Shown here: positions 1-7,138 of the stretch, one piece after another
Numbering within the stretch: the first letter of the stretch is position 1
How the letters are laid out: each line of letters opens with the position of its first letter
NCBI GenBank assembly: GCA_947628125.1
Contig: CANQYR010000052.1
Coordinates: 1-7,149 of the forward strand
From: an uncultured Bacilli bacterium
GTDB taxonomy: Bacteria; Bacillota_I; Bacilli_A; RF39; UBA660
Length of the DNA stretch: 7,149 nucleotides
Reading direction: 5' to 3'
The notes under the pieces: model-generated
Seen by the model: the letters and a program-made list of their open reading frames with translations, nothing else
Told to the model about the DNA's origin: nothing
The model's database searches: none
Made by a program: the position numbers and the translations under genes

Positions 1-37
1 TAGGGGGGGGGGTATAGTGTTATAAACAAAATAGGTG
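1..37 (+). repeat. Repeated G-tract / promoter / ribosome-site module, copy 1
   Basis: TA, then a run of 10 G (3-12), five bases, an extended -10 box and a ribosome site. The same arrangement recurs at the other end of the window with 9 G. After the G run the two copies match at 21 of 25 positions, and the last 17 bases (TATAAACAAAATAGGTG) are identical. All four differences fall between the G run and the -10 box, while the distance from G run to the TG of the extended -10 is 5 bases in both. The pattern indicates a conserved expression module shared by at least two genes, not a chance similarity. The module may extend left of the window, where any -35 element would lie. Confidence 0.85.
3..26 (+). 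promoter_or_regulatory. Probable phase-variable promoter: poly-G tract plus extended -10
   Basis: The G run at 3-12 is followed by TG (18-19), one base, and TATAAA (21-26), a near-consensus extended -10 box. In an otherwise AT-rich sequence a run of 10 G is conspicuous, and such runs gain or lose bases during replication. Placed upstream of the -10 it would alter the -35/-10 distance, or the spacing to an activator site, and so switch or tune transcription of the surface-protein gene. A start point about 6-8 bases after the -10 would give a leader of only about 12 bases, beginning at the ribosome site. The -35 region lies outside the window. The promoter is inferred from motif shape and from the second copy. 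Confidence 0.65.
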
Positions 38-38
38 A
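33..38 (+). promoter_or_regulatory. Ribosome binding site of the surface-protein gene
   Basis: AGGTGA lies 6 bases before the ATG at 45 and supports that start. It belongs to the repeated module, so both promoter and ribosome site are shared with the gene beyond the right edge of the window. Confidence 0.75.
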
Positions 39-44
39 AGCAAT

Positions 45-1661
45 ATGAAAGATAAAGAAAAGAAAATAATAATTGGCTTAATAGTAGGAATGTTTGCCAT
101 CCTTGCCATTACTTTTAGTATAACTTATGCTTTTTGGCAAACAACAAAAGAGCAAACCGAAACAAATATTGTAAATACAACTTGTTTAAATATATCTTTA
201 TTAAACCAAGAAAATGATATAAATATTCCTAAGGCTTATCCTATAAGTGATACAGATGGAAAAGAGTTACAACCATTTACATTTACCGTTCAAAATAATT
301 GTGAAGAGTGGGTAGATTATTCAATTAATTTAGAAGTCTTAAAAGAAACAACCTTAGCAAGTAGTTACGTTAAAGCAATGTTAAATATTAAAGATACGGA
401 GGGAACACCCCAAACATTAGATTATTATGGAAATGGAACTCAAATAATAGAAGACTCAAAAGAGTCAAAAACATTATTAGAAGATAAATTAGGTCCCAAA
501 AGTAAAGGAGCAAATACGAAAGATTACGAATTAAGATTATGGTTAAGTGAAAGTGTAACTATCGAAAATGATGCCATGAATAAAACATTTCAAAGTAAAA
601 TAGTAATAGATGGTAAAGTAGGTGAAGAACCAAAAGCTTCTGACGAAATATGCAGTAAAGCAGGAAAAGATAGTGGGGCATGTTATTTAGCCAAGAAAGC
701 AGATGAAGATACAACTAATTTTGCTTATGATGAAACAGTTGATAACAACTTAAGATATATAGGAGCCACACCAAACAATTATATACATTTTAATTGTGAA
801 GCGGGAAAAGCAGCAAGTAAGAGTACCTGTGAGACGTGGCGTATTATAGGAATAATGAATAATATAGAAGATGAAAATGGAAATACAGGAAGTCATATAA
901 AGATAATAAGAGACAAATTTGAAAAAAATTATTCGTGGGATAGTTCTGCATCAGGAGTAAATAGTGGTAATGGAGTAAATGAGTGGAGCGAAGCAGATAT
1001 AGAGAAAGTGTTAAATGATGAATATTTGTATAGACGTACTGGCTCCAATTTATGTTATAAAAGTTCTAGTAATTCTACAGAAACATGTCCTGATTGGGCA
1101 AATATAGGAATAAGAGAGTCATCAAGGAATATGATATCGCGTGTAAAGTGGAATACGGGAACAATGTCAGTAAAATATGATGGAAATACTAATTTAATAA
1201 CAGCAAGTTATATGTATGAAGCAGAGCGAAGCAATCATACAGGAAAAGAATTATGTCAGGCAAGTGGAGGAACTTATTGTAATGATGGAGTTTCAAGAAC
1301 AACAACCTGGACAGGAAAAGTAGGTTTAATGTATCCAAGTGATTATGGGTATGCCGTAGGTGGAACTGCAAGAACAACATGTTTAGGAAAAATAATGAAT
1401 TCATATAGTAGTGATAATTGTAAGACAAATGATTGGTTATATGATGCAAATAATTACCAATGGACAATGACACCAGTGCCTTATTCGTCGCATGCTGGCT
1501 ATGTGTTCTATGTCGACTCTAGCGGGAATGTGCGCAGCACCCCTGCTTACAGTGCTCTTGCCGTGCGTCCGGTAGTGTATCTTGCCTCGAATGTGAAGAT
1601 AAAATCAAATGATGATCAAACTTATGGTTCAGTAGGCAATCCCTTTGTGTTAGAGATGTAA
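45..1661 (+). CDS. Surface protein with TasA-like N-terminus and DGR-type variable lectin-like C-terminus
   Basis: A 538-residue protein predicted to be exported or membrane-anchored. Residues 1-7 are charged (MKDKEKK) and 8-30 form one hydrophobic segment ending ITYAFWQ, like the signal of TasA/camelysin-type proteins. Residues about 45-195 look like a beta-rich TasA-like domain (inference from pattern). Residues about 235-538 contain NNLRYIGATPNNYIHFN, WRIIGI (265-270), HIKIIRD, WTGKVGLMYPSDYGYA (422-437), WTMTP (473-477) and VRPVVYL (507-513). I recognise this layout from gut Firmicute proteins with a formylglycine-generating-enzyme/C-type-lectin-like fold that serve as DGR targets. There are 12 cysteines (47, 86, 203, 213, 251, 262, 337, 348, 404, 412, 446, 459), mostly closely paired, which suits disulfides outside the cell. 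Third codon positions are mostly A, unlike the T-rich addAB genes, except for a GC-rich patch at codons 478-509. A role in ligand binding or adhesion is inferred; no enzymatic motif is seen. Confidence 0.8.
   Translation: MKDKEKKIIIGLIVGMFAILAITFSITYAFWQTTKEQTETNIVNTTCLNISLLNQENDINIPKAYPISDTDGKELQPFTFTVQNNCEEWVDYSINLEVLKETTLASSYVKAMLNIKDTEGTPQTLDYYGNGTQIIEDSKESKTLLEDKLGPKSKGANTKDYELRLWLSESVTIENDAMNKTFQSKIVIDGKVGEEPKASDEICSKAGKDSGACYLAKKADEDTTNFAYDETVDNNLRYIGATPNNYIHFNCEAGKAASKSTCETWRIIGIMNNIEDENGNTGSHIKIIRDKFEKNYSWDSSASGVNSGNGVNEWSEADIEKVLNDEYLYRRTGSNLCYKSSSNSTETCPDWANIGIRESSRNMISRVKWNTGTMSVKYDGNTNLITASYMYEAERSNHTGKELCQASGGTYCNDGVSRTTTWTGKVGLMYPSDYGYAVGGTARTTCLGKIMNSYSSDNCKTNDWLYDANNYQWTMTPVPYSSHAGYVFYVDSSGNVRSTPAYSALAVRPVVYLASNVKIKSNDDQTYGSVGNPFVLEM
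1476..1600 (+). other. Candidate DGR variable region (VR) with IMH-like 3' end
   Basis: Composition changes abruptly inside the surface-protein gene. By hand count, codons 478-509 (1476-1571) contain 12 A in 96 bases and 55 G or C, and none of the 32 codons ends in A, although A is the favourite third base in the rest of this gene. Many codons between 479 and 506 end in C or T and fit AAY template codons mutated at the A positions: P479, Y480, H483, G485, Y486, Y489, D491, S492, S493, N495, R497, S498, T499, P500, Y502, S503, L505. They alternate with likely scaffold residues V487, F488, V490, G494, V496 and then AVRPVVYL. The GC-rich stretch ending near 1595 could be the initiation-of-mutagenic-homing (IMH) element. 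The position near the C-terminus is typical of DGR targets. The template repeat and reverse transcriptase are not in the window, and the exact borders are estimates. Confidence 0.65.
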
Positions 1662-1671
1662 TTAAACTTTT

Positions 1672-1695
1672 AAGGACTGTAATGGTTCTTTTTTT
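1672..1695 (+). terminator. Weak intrinsic terminator after the surface-protein gene
   Basis: AAGGAC (1672-1677) can pair with GTTCTT (1685-1690) as a 6-bp stem with one G-T wobble and a 7-base loop. The stem runs into seven T (1689-1695). It is weak, so some read-through into addB is possible. Confidence 0.45.
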
Positions 1696-1701
1696 ATTGT
1701 T

Positions 1702-1730
1702 TTGATTGTTTGTTGATGATAAAATTAAAT
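1702..1730 (+). promoter_or_regulatory. Possible sigma-A promoter of addBA
   Basis: TTGATT (1702-1707) and TTAAAT (1725-1730) are separated by exactly 17 bases, and each matches 4 of 6 consensus bases. In AT-rich sequence such matches arise easily by chance. The predicted start would lie at or next to the addB ribosome site, giving a very short leader. No G tract is present, so this would be a different, non-variable type of promoter from the one at the window edges. Confidence 0.3.
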
Positions 1731-1736
1731 TATGAT

Positions 1737-1742
1737 GAGGAG
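1737..1742 (+). promoter_or_regulatory. Ribosome binding site of addB
   Basis: GAGGAG lies 8 bases before the ATG at 1751 and fixes the addB start there, which matters because the protein is unusually short. Confidence 0.75.
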
Positions 1743-1750
1743 TTTTTAGA

Positions 1751-4042
1751 ATGTTTTATGTTACTTATGATAAAAATAAAGCTTTTTTGTTAAAAAAATT
1801 ACGGAGTGATGGTGATTATACTTCTATTGTTATGGGTTTTAATGAGTTTTGTAAAACTTTTTATTTTGATTATGGGATTGATGCTTTATATTATATTGTT
1901 AGTAAGTATCATGTTAATTTTTCTATTGCGAAGATTTATTTGGATTCGTTAATGGTTATTGATGGTGATTATGATAATGAGCGGTTAGCTTTTTTAAAAT
2001 CGTTAAAGGATGATTTAATAGCTAATAATTTGTTAAAGTTTAATCCTTATTTTGCTAATTATTTAAAGAAATACAAGATTTGTTTTTATCATATGATTTT
2101 GGATAATGAGGTTTCTAAGGTTTTGTCTTTACTTTCTTCTTATGATGTTAGATTTGAAAAAATTGCTTTGGAAAGAAATAGTTTAAGGGTTTGTAGTTTT
2201 TCTTATATGGATGATGAGGTAAAGAGTGTTTGTTCGAAAATTGGTTTTTTGCTTAAGTCTGGTGTTGATGTAAGTAATATTTATTTGACTAATTTAAATG
2301 ATGATTATCGTTTTTTGTTTAAGCTTTATGGAAAGTTATTTCATTTGCCTTTTTGTTTTACGAAAAAAATTAAGGTTATATCAACTTTGATTGGTAAGAA
2401 GTTTTGGGAAAATGTTTTAAATTGCGAGGATGATGTTTTTAAGTCTTTAGATAAGATGGTAAATAGTTATGAGGAACAGTTAGTTTTGGATAAACTTCTT
2501 AATTTTTATACGCAGGTATCTAATATTGATTGTAAAGATTTTATTAAAGCTGCTCTGTCAGAATTAAGCGTTTCTATTTCTTATGATGATGGTATTTGTG
2601 AGTTTGATTTTTTAAAAAGTGAAGTAAATAAGGATGCTTATGTGTTTTTAGTAGGGGCTAATCAAGGTGAATTACCTAAAGTGGTTAAGGATGATGGTTT
2701 AATTAATGGGTGTATGTTTTCGCAGCTTGGTTTTAAGGATGTAAGTTCTATTAATAAGCTTATTTATGATGAAACTTTTAATAGGTTAGGTTATTATGAT
2801 AATATATGGGTGACATATAATACTTTTAATAATTATCCTTCTTCTTTGTTAGATGATTTTGAGCTTGTTGATGAAAAAATTGATATTAATTATGAGTTTT
2901 CGCATTTGTTTAATAAGGTTATGTATTGTAAGGAATTAGATTATTATTATCTTTTTGGGATTGTTACTGATGATTTGAAAAGGTTAAATGCTACTTATAA
3001 GGATGTTAATTATTTGAGTTATGATAATAGTTTTAAGTCTTTTGCTTTTGAAAGTCCTAAGGTTCTTTCTTATACGGCTCTTGATGATTATTTTCGTTGT
3101 CCTTTTCGTTATTATTTAGGCCATGTTTTGAAGCTTCGGGATAAGAGTGATACTTTTAAGCAAAAGATGGGGGTTTTTTATCATCATATTTTGGATAGAT
3201 TTTATGATGCTGATTTTGATTTAGCTAAAGAAGTTTCAAAGTATGATATTTCTTTTACAAATGCTCGGGAGCGGTTTTTCTTTAATAAGTTTGTTAATTG
3301 GCTTTCTTCTGTTCTTGATGTTATTAAATATCAGGATAGTTTTGGGGAATTTAAAAATGTTTTAAGGGAGCAGGAGTTTAAGGTTTTGCTTTTAAATGGT
3401 TTTTCTTTAAAGGGTTTTGTTGATAAGATTTATAATACTTTAGATGCAGCGTTTATTGTTGATTATAAGACTGGTCAAAGTGATATTTCTTTAGAGTATA
3501 TGCGTTATGGTATTGGGATGCAGTTACCTATTTATCATTATTTGTTAAGTAAGCAAGGTATGTTAGTTGGTGGTTTTTATTTACAAAGTGTGGGTCCATC
3601 TTTGTTTAATTGTGATTTTAAGCATGATGTTAATAGTTTATTTTTAAAGAAGATGATGCTTCATGGTTATAGTCTTTTAAATGAGGATGTTATTAAAGAG
3701 TTTGACAAAGAGTATTGTAATAGTAATGTTATATATGCTCTTAAAGTTGTGAGTAATGGTTTTTCTAAGTTTAGTAAGGTTTTGAGTTCTACTAATTTAA
3801 AGAAGATGGATTTGTTTGTGGAGAATATTTTGAATGATGCAACTAATAGGATGTTAGAAAATGATTATAGGATTGAGACTAAGTGTATTGATAATAAGTT
3901 AGTCGGTTGTCTTTATTGTCCTTACAAGGATATATGTCATATGCAGAATAAGAATGTTTTGTATTTGGCTAAGGAAAGGTTAGATTTTTTAGGAGGTGAG
4001 GAAGATGAAATGGTCGAAGAGTCAGAACCAAGCTATATGTGA
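1751..4042 (+). CDS. addB: AddB-type Fe-S nuclease subunit of the AddAB helicase-nuclease (short form)
   Basis: This is the partner subunit of AddA in the complex that resects double-strand DNA ends for RecA-dependent repair in the cytoplasm. In characterised AddAB, the AddB nuclease cuts the 5'-ended strand and AddB reads Chi. The C-terminus has the AddB signature: a four-cysteine Fe-S cluster made of C450 (FRCPFRYYL) plus C720, C723 and C729 (CX2CX5C), framing a PD-(D/E)XK nuclease with FYHHILDRF (476-484), GFVDKI (D558), DYKTG (D571, K573) and QLPIY (591-595). VFLVGANQGELP (298-309) matches the helicase-like core of the family. At 763 residues it is much shorter than the roughly 1,160-residue Bacillus AddB. 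No Walker A loop is seen near the N-terminus, so this subunit probably does not hydrolyse ATP. The reading frame is intact, so it looks like a reduced lineage form, not a broken gene. The 3' end overlaps addA by 38 bases. Confidence 0.88.
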   Translation: MFYVTYDKNKAFLLKKLRSDGDYTSIVMGFNEFCKTFYFDYGIDALYYIVSKYHVNFSIAKIYLDSLMVIDGDYDNERLAFLKSLKDDLIANNLLKFNPYFANYLKKYKICFYHMILDNEVSKVLSLLSSYDVRFEKIALERNSLRVCSFSYMDDEVKSVCSKIGFLLKSGVDVSNIYLTNLNDDYRFLFKLYGKLFHLPFCFTKKIKVISTLIGKKFWENVLNCEDDVFKSLDKMVNSYEEQLVLDKLLNFYTQVSNIDCKDFIKAALSELSVSISYDDGICEFDFLKSEVNKDAYVFLVGANQGELPKVVKDDGLINGCMFSQLGFKDVSSINKLIYDETFNRLGYYDNIWVTYNTFNNYPSSLLDDFELVDEKIDINYEFSHLFNKVMYCKELDYYYLFGIVTDDLKRLNATYKDVNYLSYDNSFKSFAFESPKVLSYTALDDYFRCPFRYYLGHVLKLRDKSDTFKQKMGVFYHHILDRFYDADFDLAKEVSKYDISFTNARERFFFNKFVNWLSSVLDVIKYQDSFGEFKNVLREQEFKVLLLNGFSLKGFVDKIYNTLDAAFIVDYKTGQSDISLEYMRYGIGMQLPIYHYLLSKQGMLVGGFYLQSVGPSLFNCDFKHDVNSLFLKKMMLHGYSLLNEDVIKEFDKEYCNSNVIYALKVVSNGFSKFSKVLSSTNLKKMDLFVENILNDATNRMLENDYRIETKCIDNKLVGCLYCPYKDICHMQNKNVLYLAKERLDFLGGEEDEMVEESEPSYM
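3991..3996 (+). promoter_or_regulatory. Ribosome binding site of addA, deciding its start
   Basis: A perfect AGGAGG inside the end of addB. It lies 8 bases before the ATG at 4005. The in-frame GTG at 3996 overlaps the last base of this motif and therefore cannot be served by it, so ATG 4005 is the chosen start. The placement implies coupled translation of addB and addA. Confidence 0.85.
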
Positions 4043-7000
4043 GGTTGGTCATAATCTTTTGATAAGTGCAGGTGCTGGATCTGGCAAGACGGCTGTTTTA
4101 ACTAGTCGGGTTATTAATCTTTTAGAGAATAATGTTTCTTTAAAGGAGCTTCTTATTTTAACTTTTACGAAGGCGGCAGCGATGGAGATGAAGGAGCGTA
4201 TTCGTCTTAAGTTAAAGGATATGCCAAGTTTAAAAGATGAGTTATTAAGTATTGATGAGGCTTTTATTATGACGTTTGATGCTTTTGCCCTTTATTTGGT
4301 TAAGAAGTATCATTATCTTTTAAATATGCCTAGGGATATTGTGATGAGTGATGCTTCGTTAATAAGTATTTTGAAAAATGAGTGTATGCGAAAGGTGTTT
4401 GATGATTTTTATGAAAAGGGCGATGCGTCATTTTTAAAGTTTATTGATGTTTATTGTGCAAAGGATGATGATGGTGTTATTAAGCAGTTGCTTAGTATTT
4501 ATGATAAGTTAGTTTTGAAGCCGGATGTTGTTAGTTATTTGGATGGTTATGAGGCTAATTTTGGTAGTGATGATTTTATTGATGAGGTTATTTTAGCTTA
4601 TGAGGATTTGGTTTTAGCTAAGAAAAATGATTTTTTGGAAGCGCTTTTGAAGTTGAGGGAAGTTTTTGATGGGGATTATATGGCTAAGGTAGATGAGGTG
4701 TTTTTCAATTTTTTTAAGGCCAATAGTTATAATGATTTATGGTTAGTTATGGATGTTACAATGCCAAGGCTTCCTTCTAAAACGCCTTTGGAAATTAAAA
4801 GTTTGAAGGATGAGGCTTCTAAGGTTTTAAAGGAGCTTAAGTCTATGTTTCGGTTTGGGAGTTTGGATGATTTAAGAAGTGATTATTTAAGGATGATGGA
4901 TGTTAACAAGGTTATTGTTATGTTGTTAAAAAATTTTCATTTGGTATATGAAGAGGAAAGAATTAAGAGGGGTTATATAGATTTTACGGTGGTTTTAAAT
5001 TCGGCGGTGCAGTTAATAAAAGATCATAAGGATATTTTATTAGAGTTAAGGTCTAATTTTAAGGAAATAATGGTTGATGAGTATCAAGATACAAATGATA
5101 TTCAAGAGGCGTTTATTAGTCTTTTAATGAATGATAATGTTTATATGGTTGGTGATGTTAAGCAAAGTATTTATCGTTTTCGTAATGCTAATCCTAAGTT
5201 GTTTACTTTGAAGTATTTATCTTATTCGGCAAATAATGGTGGTAGTAAGATTGATTTGGCTGATAATTTTCGGACGCGTAAGGAAGTTTTGCAGGATATT
5301 AATATGATTTTTAATTTGCTTATGGATGATTATTTAGGGGGAGCAGATTATTTTTCTTTGCATCAGATGAAGTATGGTAATTTAGTTTATGATGAGTTAA
5401 AGTCTAATATTGATAGTCATATGGAGATTTTTACTTATGATGAGGATGATGTAGTTAATGAGGAGGTTGAGGCTTTTTTCATTGGGCGGAAGATAAAGAG
5501 TCTGATTGCAAGTGGTCTTAAGGTTGTTGATTTTAATAATCATTGTTTAAGGGAAGCTTGTTATGGTGATTTTTGTATTTTAATGGATCGGTCAACTAGT
5601 TTTATTACTTATCAGAAGATTTTTAATTATTTACATATTCCTTTGCATGTTTATTTGGATGAGAAATTAAGGGATAATGAGCATTTTTCGACTCTTAAGA
5701 ATATTTTTATTGTTATTTATGGGATGTATTTAAATAAGGTTGATGATGATTTTAAGTTAGCTTTTGTATCTTTAGCGAGAGGTTTTTTGTTTAATTTAAG
5801 TGATGAGGATATATATTATGTTTTAAAGAATAATGATTTTAAAAATTCGGTTATATGGCAAAGGTTTTTACCTATTTTGGATGGCTTTAATGGCAAAAGT
5901 TTATCTATGATGTTAGATGATGTTTTAGAGTTAAGTAATTATTATGATTGTATGTGTAGTTTAGGTAATGTTAAGGAAGGTTTATTGGTTATTGAAAGTG
6001 TTAATAATCTTTTACGAAATATGGATAATTATGGTTATGGTATTTTTGATTTAATATCTTATTTTATGAGTCTTGATAGTCAGGGAATTGAGGTAAAAAG
6101 AAGTAGTGCAAGTGATAGTTTTGACAGTGTTAGTTTGATGAGTATTCATAGGTCTAAGGGTTTGGAGTTTCCTGTTTGTTTTTACAGTGGGTTATATAAA
6201 AAGTTTAATATTGAGGATATTAAGGATGGCTTTTTATGGGATAGTAGTTTAGGTTTTATTGCCCCGATTTATAAATATGGTATTATGGCAACGTTTATGA
6301 AAGATCTTTTAAAGGATAAGTTTATGGCTGATGAAGTTTCTGAGAAGATTAGGTTATTTTATGTGGCTTTAACAAGGGCGAAGGAAAAGATTTATTTTGT
6401 GATGCCTAATAAATATGTTAGTGATAGTGTGGATAAAGATGGTAATGTGATTAGGAAGATGGTTAGGCAAGGGTTTCGTTCTTTTGCACATATGCTTGGT
6501 TCTTTGGGACCTTATTTAAAAGATTATCGAAAGTTTATTTCTTTGGATGAGTTAAAGATTAGCAAGGATTATTTGAAGATTAGTGATAGAGATAAGTTTG
6601 ATTATGATGAGGGGATTTTAAATGTTAGTGAGTATGATCATCCTTTAAAAATGCAAAAAACTTTTGCAAAGAAAATGACTAGTTTGGTTCGAAAGGAAGA
6701 TATAGATTTAGGTATTTTGTTTCATGAGACTTTACGTTATGTTGATTTTAAGAACCCTAATTATGATTTAATTGATAATGAATTTGTTAGTAAAAAGGTA
6801 AGGGCTTTTTGTGAGTCAAAGTTTATTTGTGATTTAGGTGATTGTGAGTTTTATACGGAGTATGAATTTTATGATGAGAATAATCATGGTGTTATTGATT
6901 TAATGATTTTAAAAGGTGATGAGGTTATTATTGTTGATTATAAGTTGAAGAATGTTAAGAGTAATGATTATTTAAAGCAATTAAATGGTTATAAAAATTA

Positions 7001-7076
7001 TGCTAGTAAAGCATTTAATTTACCTGTTAGGACATATTTGTATTCTATTATTGATGAAAAGTTTTATGCTTTGTAG
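4005..7076 (+). CDS. addA: AddA helicase-nuclease subunit (UvrD/Rep superfamily 1)
   Basis: This is the motor subunit of AddAB: a 3'-5' ATP-driven DNA helicase with a C-terminal nuclease that in characterised homologues cuts the 3'-ended strand until Chi is met. From ATG 4005 it has 1,023 residues, against about 1,230 in Bacillus subtilis. All superfamily-1 motifs are visible in order: Q motif (Q7), Walker A SAGAGSGKT (21-29), LTFTKAAAMEMKERI (52-66), motif II VDEYQDTN (357-364), GDVKQSIYRFR (383-393), NFRT (421-424), HRSKGLEFP (715-723) and VALTRAKEK (787-795). The nuclease domain follows with GILFHETL (H907), GVIDL (D965), VDYK (D978, K980) and QLNGYKNY (Q992, Y996). Every expected catalytic residue is present, so the enzyme should be active. 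It overlaps addB by 38 bases in another frame, giving fixed co-expression. Codons are strongly T-ending, like addB. Confidence 0.95.
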   Translation: MKWSKSQNQAICEVGHNLLISAGAGSGKTAVLTSRVINLLENNVSLKELLILTFTKAAAMEMKERIRLKLKDMPSLKDELLSIDEAFIMTFDAFALYLVKKYHYLLNMPRDIVMSDASLISILKNECMRKVFDDFYEKGDASFLKFIDVYCAKDDDGVIKQLLSIYDKLVLKPDVVSYLDGYEANFGSDDFIDEVILAYEDLVLAKKNDFLEALLKLREVFDGDYMAKVDEVFFNFFKANSYNDLWLVMDVTMPRLPSKTPLEIKSLKDEASKVLKELKSMFRFGSLDDLRSDYLRMMDVNKVIVMLLKNFHLVYEEERIKRGYIDFTVVLNSAVQLIKDHKDILLELRSNFKEIMVDEYQDTNDIQEAFISLLMNDNVYMVGDVKQSIYRFRNANPKLFTLKYLSYSANNGGSKIDLADNFRTRKEVLQDINMIFNLLMDDYLGGADYFSLHQMKYGNLVYDELKSNIDSHMEIFTYDEDDVVNEEVEAFFIGRKIKSLIASGLKVVDFNNHCLREACYGDFCILMDRSTSFITYQKIFNYLHIPLHVYLDEKLRDNEHFSTLKNIFIVIYGMYLNKVDDDFKLAFVSLARGFLFNLSDEDIYYVLKNNDFKNSVIWQRFLPILDGFNGKSLSMMLDDVLELSNYYDCMCSLGNVKEGLLVIESVNNLLRNMDNYGYGIFDLISYFMSLDSQGIEVKRSSASDSFDSVSLMSIHRSKGLEFPVCFYSGLYKKFNIEDIKDGFLWDSSLGFIAPIYKYGIMATFMKDLLKDKFMADEVSEKIRLFYVALTRAKEKIYFVMPNKYVSDSVDKDGNVIRKMVRQGFRSFAHMLGSLGPYLKDYRKFISLDELKISKDYLKISDRDKFDYDEGILNVSEYDHPLKMQKTFAKKMTSLVRKEDIDLGILFHETLRYVDFKNPNYDLIDNEFVSKKVRAFCESKFICDLGDCEFYTEYEFYDENNHGVIDLMILKGDEVIIVDYKLKNVKSNDYLKQLNGYKNYASKAFNLPVRTYLYSIIDEKFYAL

Positions 7077-7077
7077 T

Positions 7078-7101
7078 AAAGGAAGCGTCAAGCTTCTTTT
7101 T
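7078..7101 (+). terminator. Intrinsic terminator of the addBA operon
   Basis: AAAGGAAGC (7078-7086) pairs with GCTTCTTTT (7092-7100) as a 9-bp stem with one G-T wobble and a 5-base loop, ending in five T (7097-7101). It starts two bases after the addA stop and separates addBA from the next promoter module. Confidence 0.8.
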
Positions 7102-7107
7102 AAATTA

Positions 7108-7138
7108 TTGCTTTAGGGGGGGGGTAGTATGCTATAAA
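7108..7138 (+). promoter_or_regulatory. Second poly-G promoter, leading out of the window
   Basis: TGC (7130-7132) followed by TATAAA (7133-7138) is an extended -10 box. A run of 9 G (7116-7124) lies upstream. The best -35 candidate is TTGCTT (7108-7113), a poor match, which would give a 19-base spacer containing the whole G run. Two fewer G would give the optimal 17. Changes in the run would then alter spacer length directly. The gene it drives starts beyond the right edge. Confidence 0.6.

Noticed and set aside
1189..1473. A 94-codon open frame on the minus strand inside the surface-protein gene
   Set aside because: It lies entirely antisense to a well-supported coding region, is rich in Leu, His, Asn and Tyr as expected from reading A-rich coding DNA backwards, and has no recognisable domain.
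1595..1661. A hairpin or cruciform just downstream of the variable region, as in the Bordetella phage DGR
   Set aside because: I looked for an inverted repeat after the VRPVVYL segment and found only short direct similarities around 1604-1622, with no convincing stem.
3996..4004. GTG at 3996 as the start of addA
   Set aside because: It overlaps the AGGAGG at 3991-3996. The ATG at 4005 has ideal spacing from that motif, and the family N-terminus (KWSKSQNQAI) begins there.
1751..4042. Mollicute code with TGA read as Trp
   Set aside because: The three genes use TGG for Trp and have no in-frame TGA, and addB ends naturally at TGA shortly after its conserved C-terminus.
1751..7076. AddAB as a dedicated part of the receptor-diversification system
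   Set aside because: AddAB is a standard repair complex with its own terminator and possible promoter. Its position between two modules is enough to be coincidence, and DGR homing is known to be independent of RecA.
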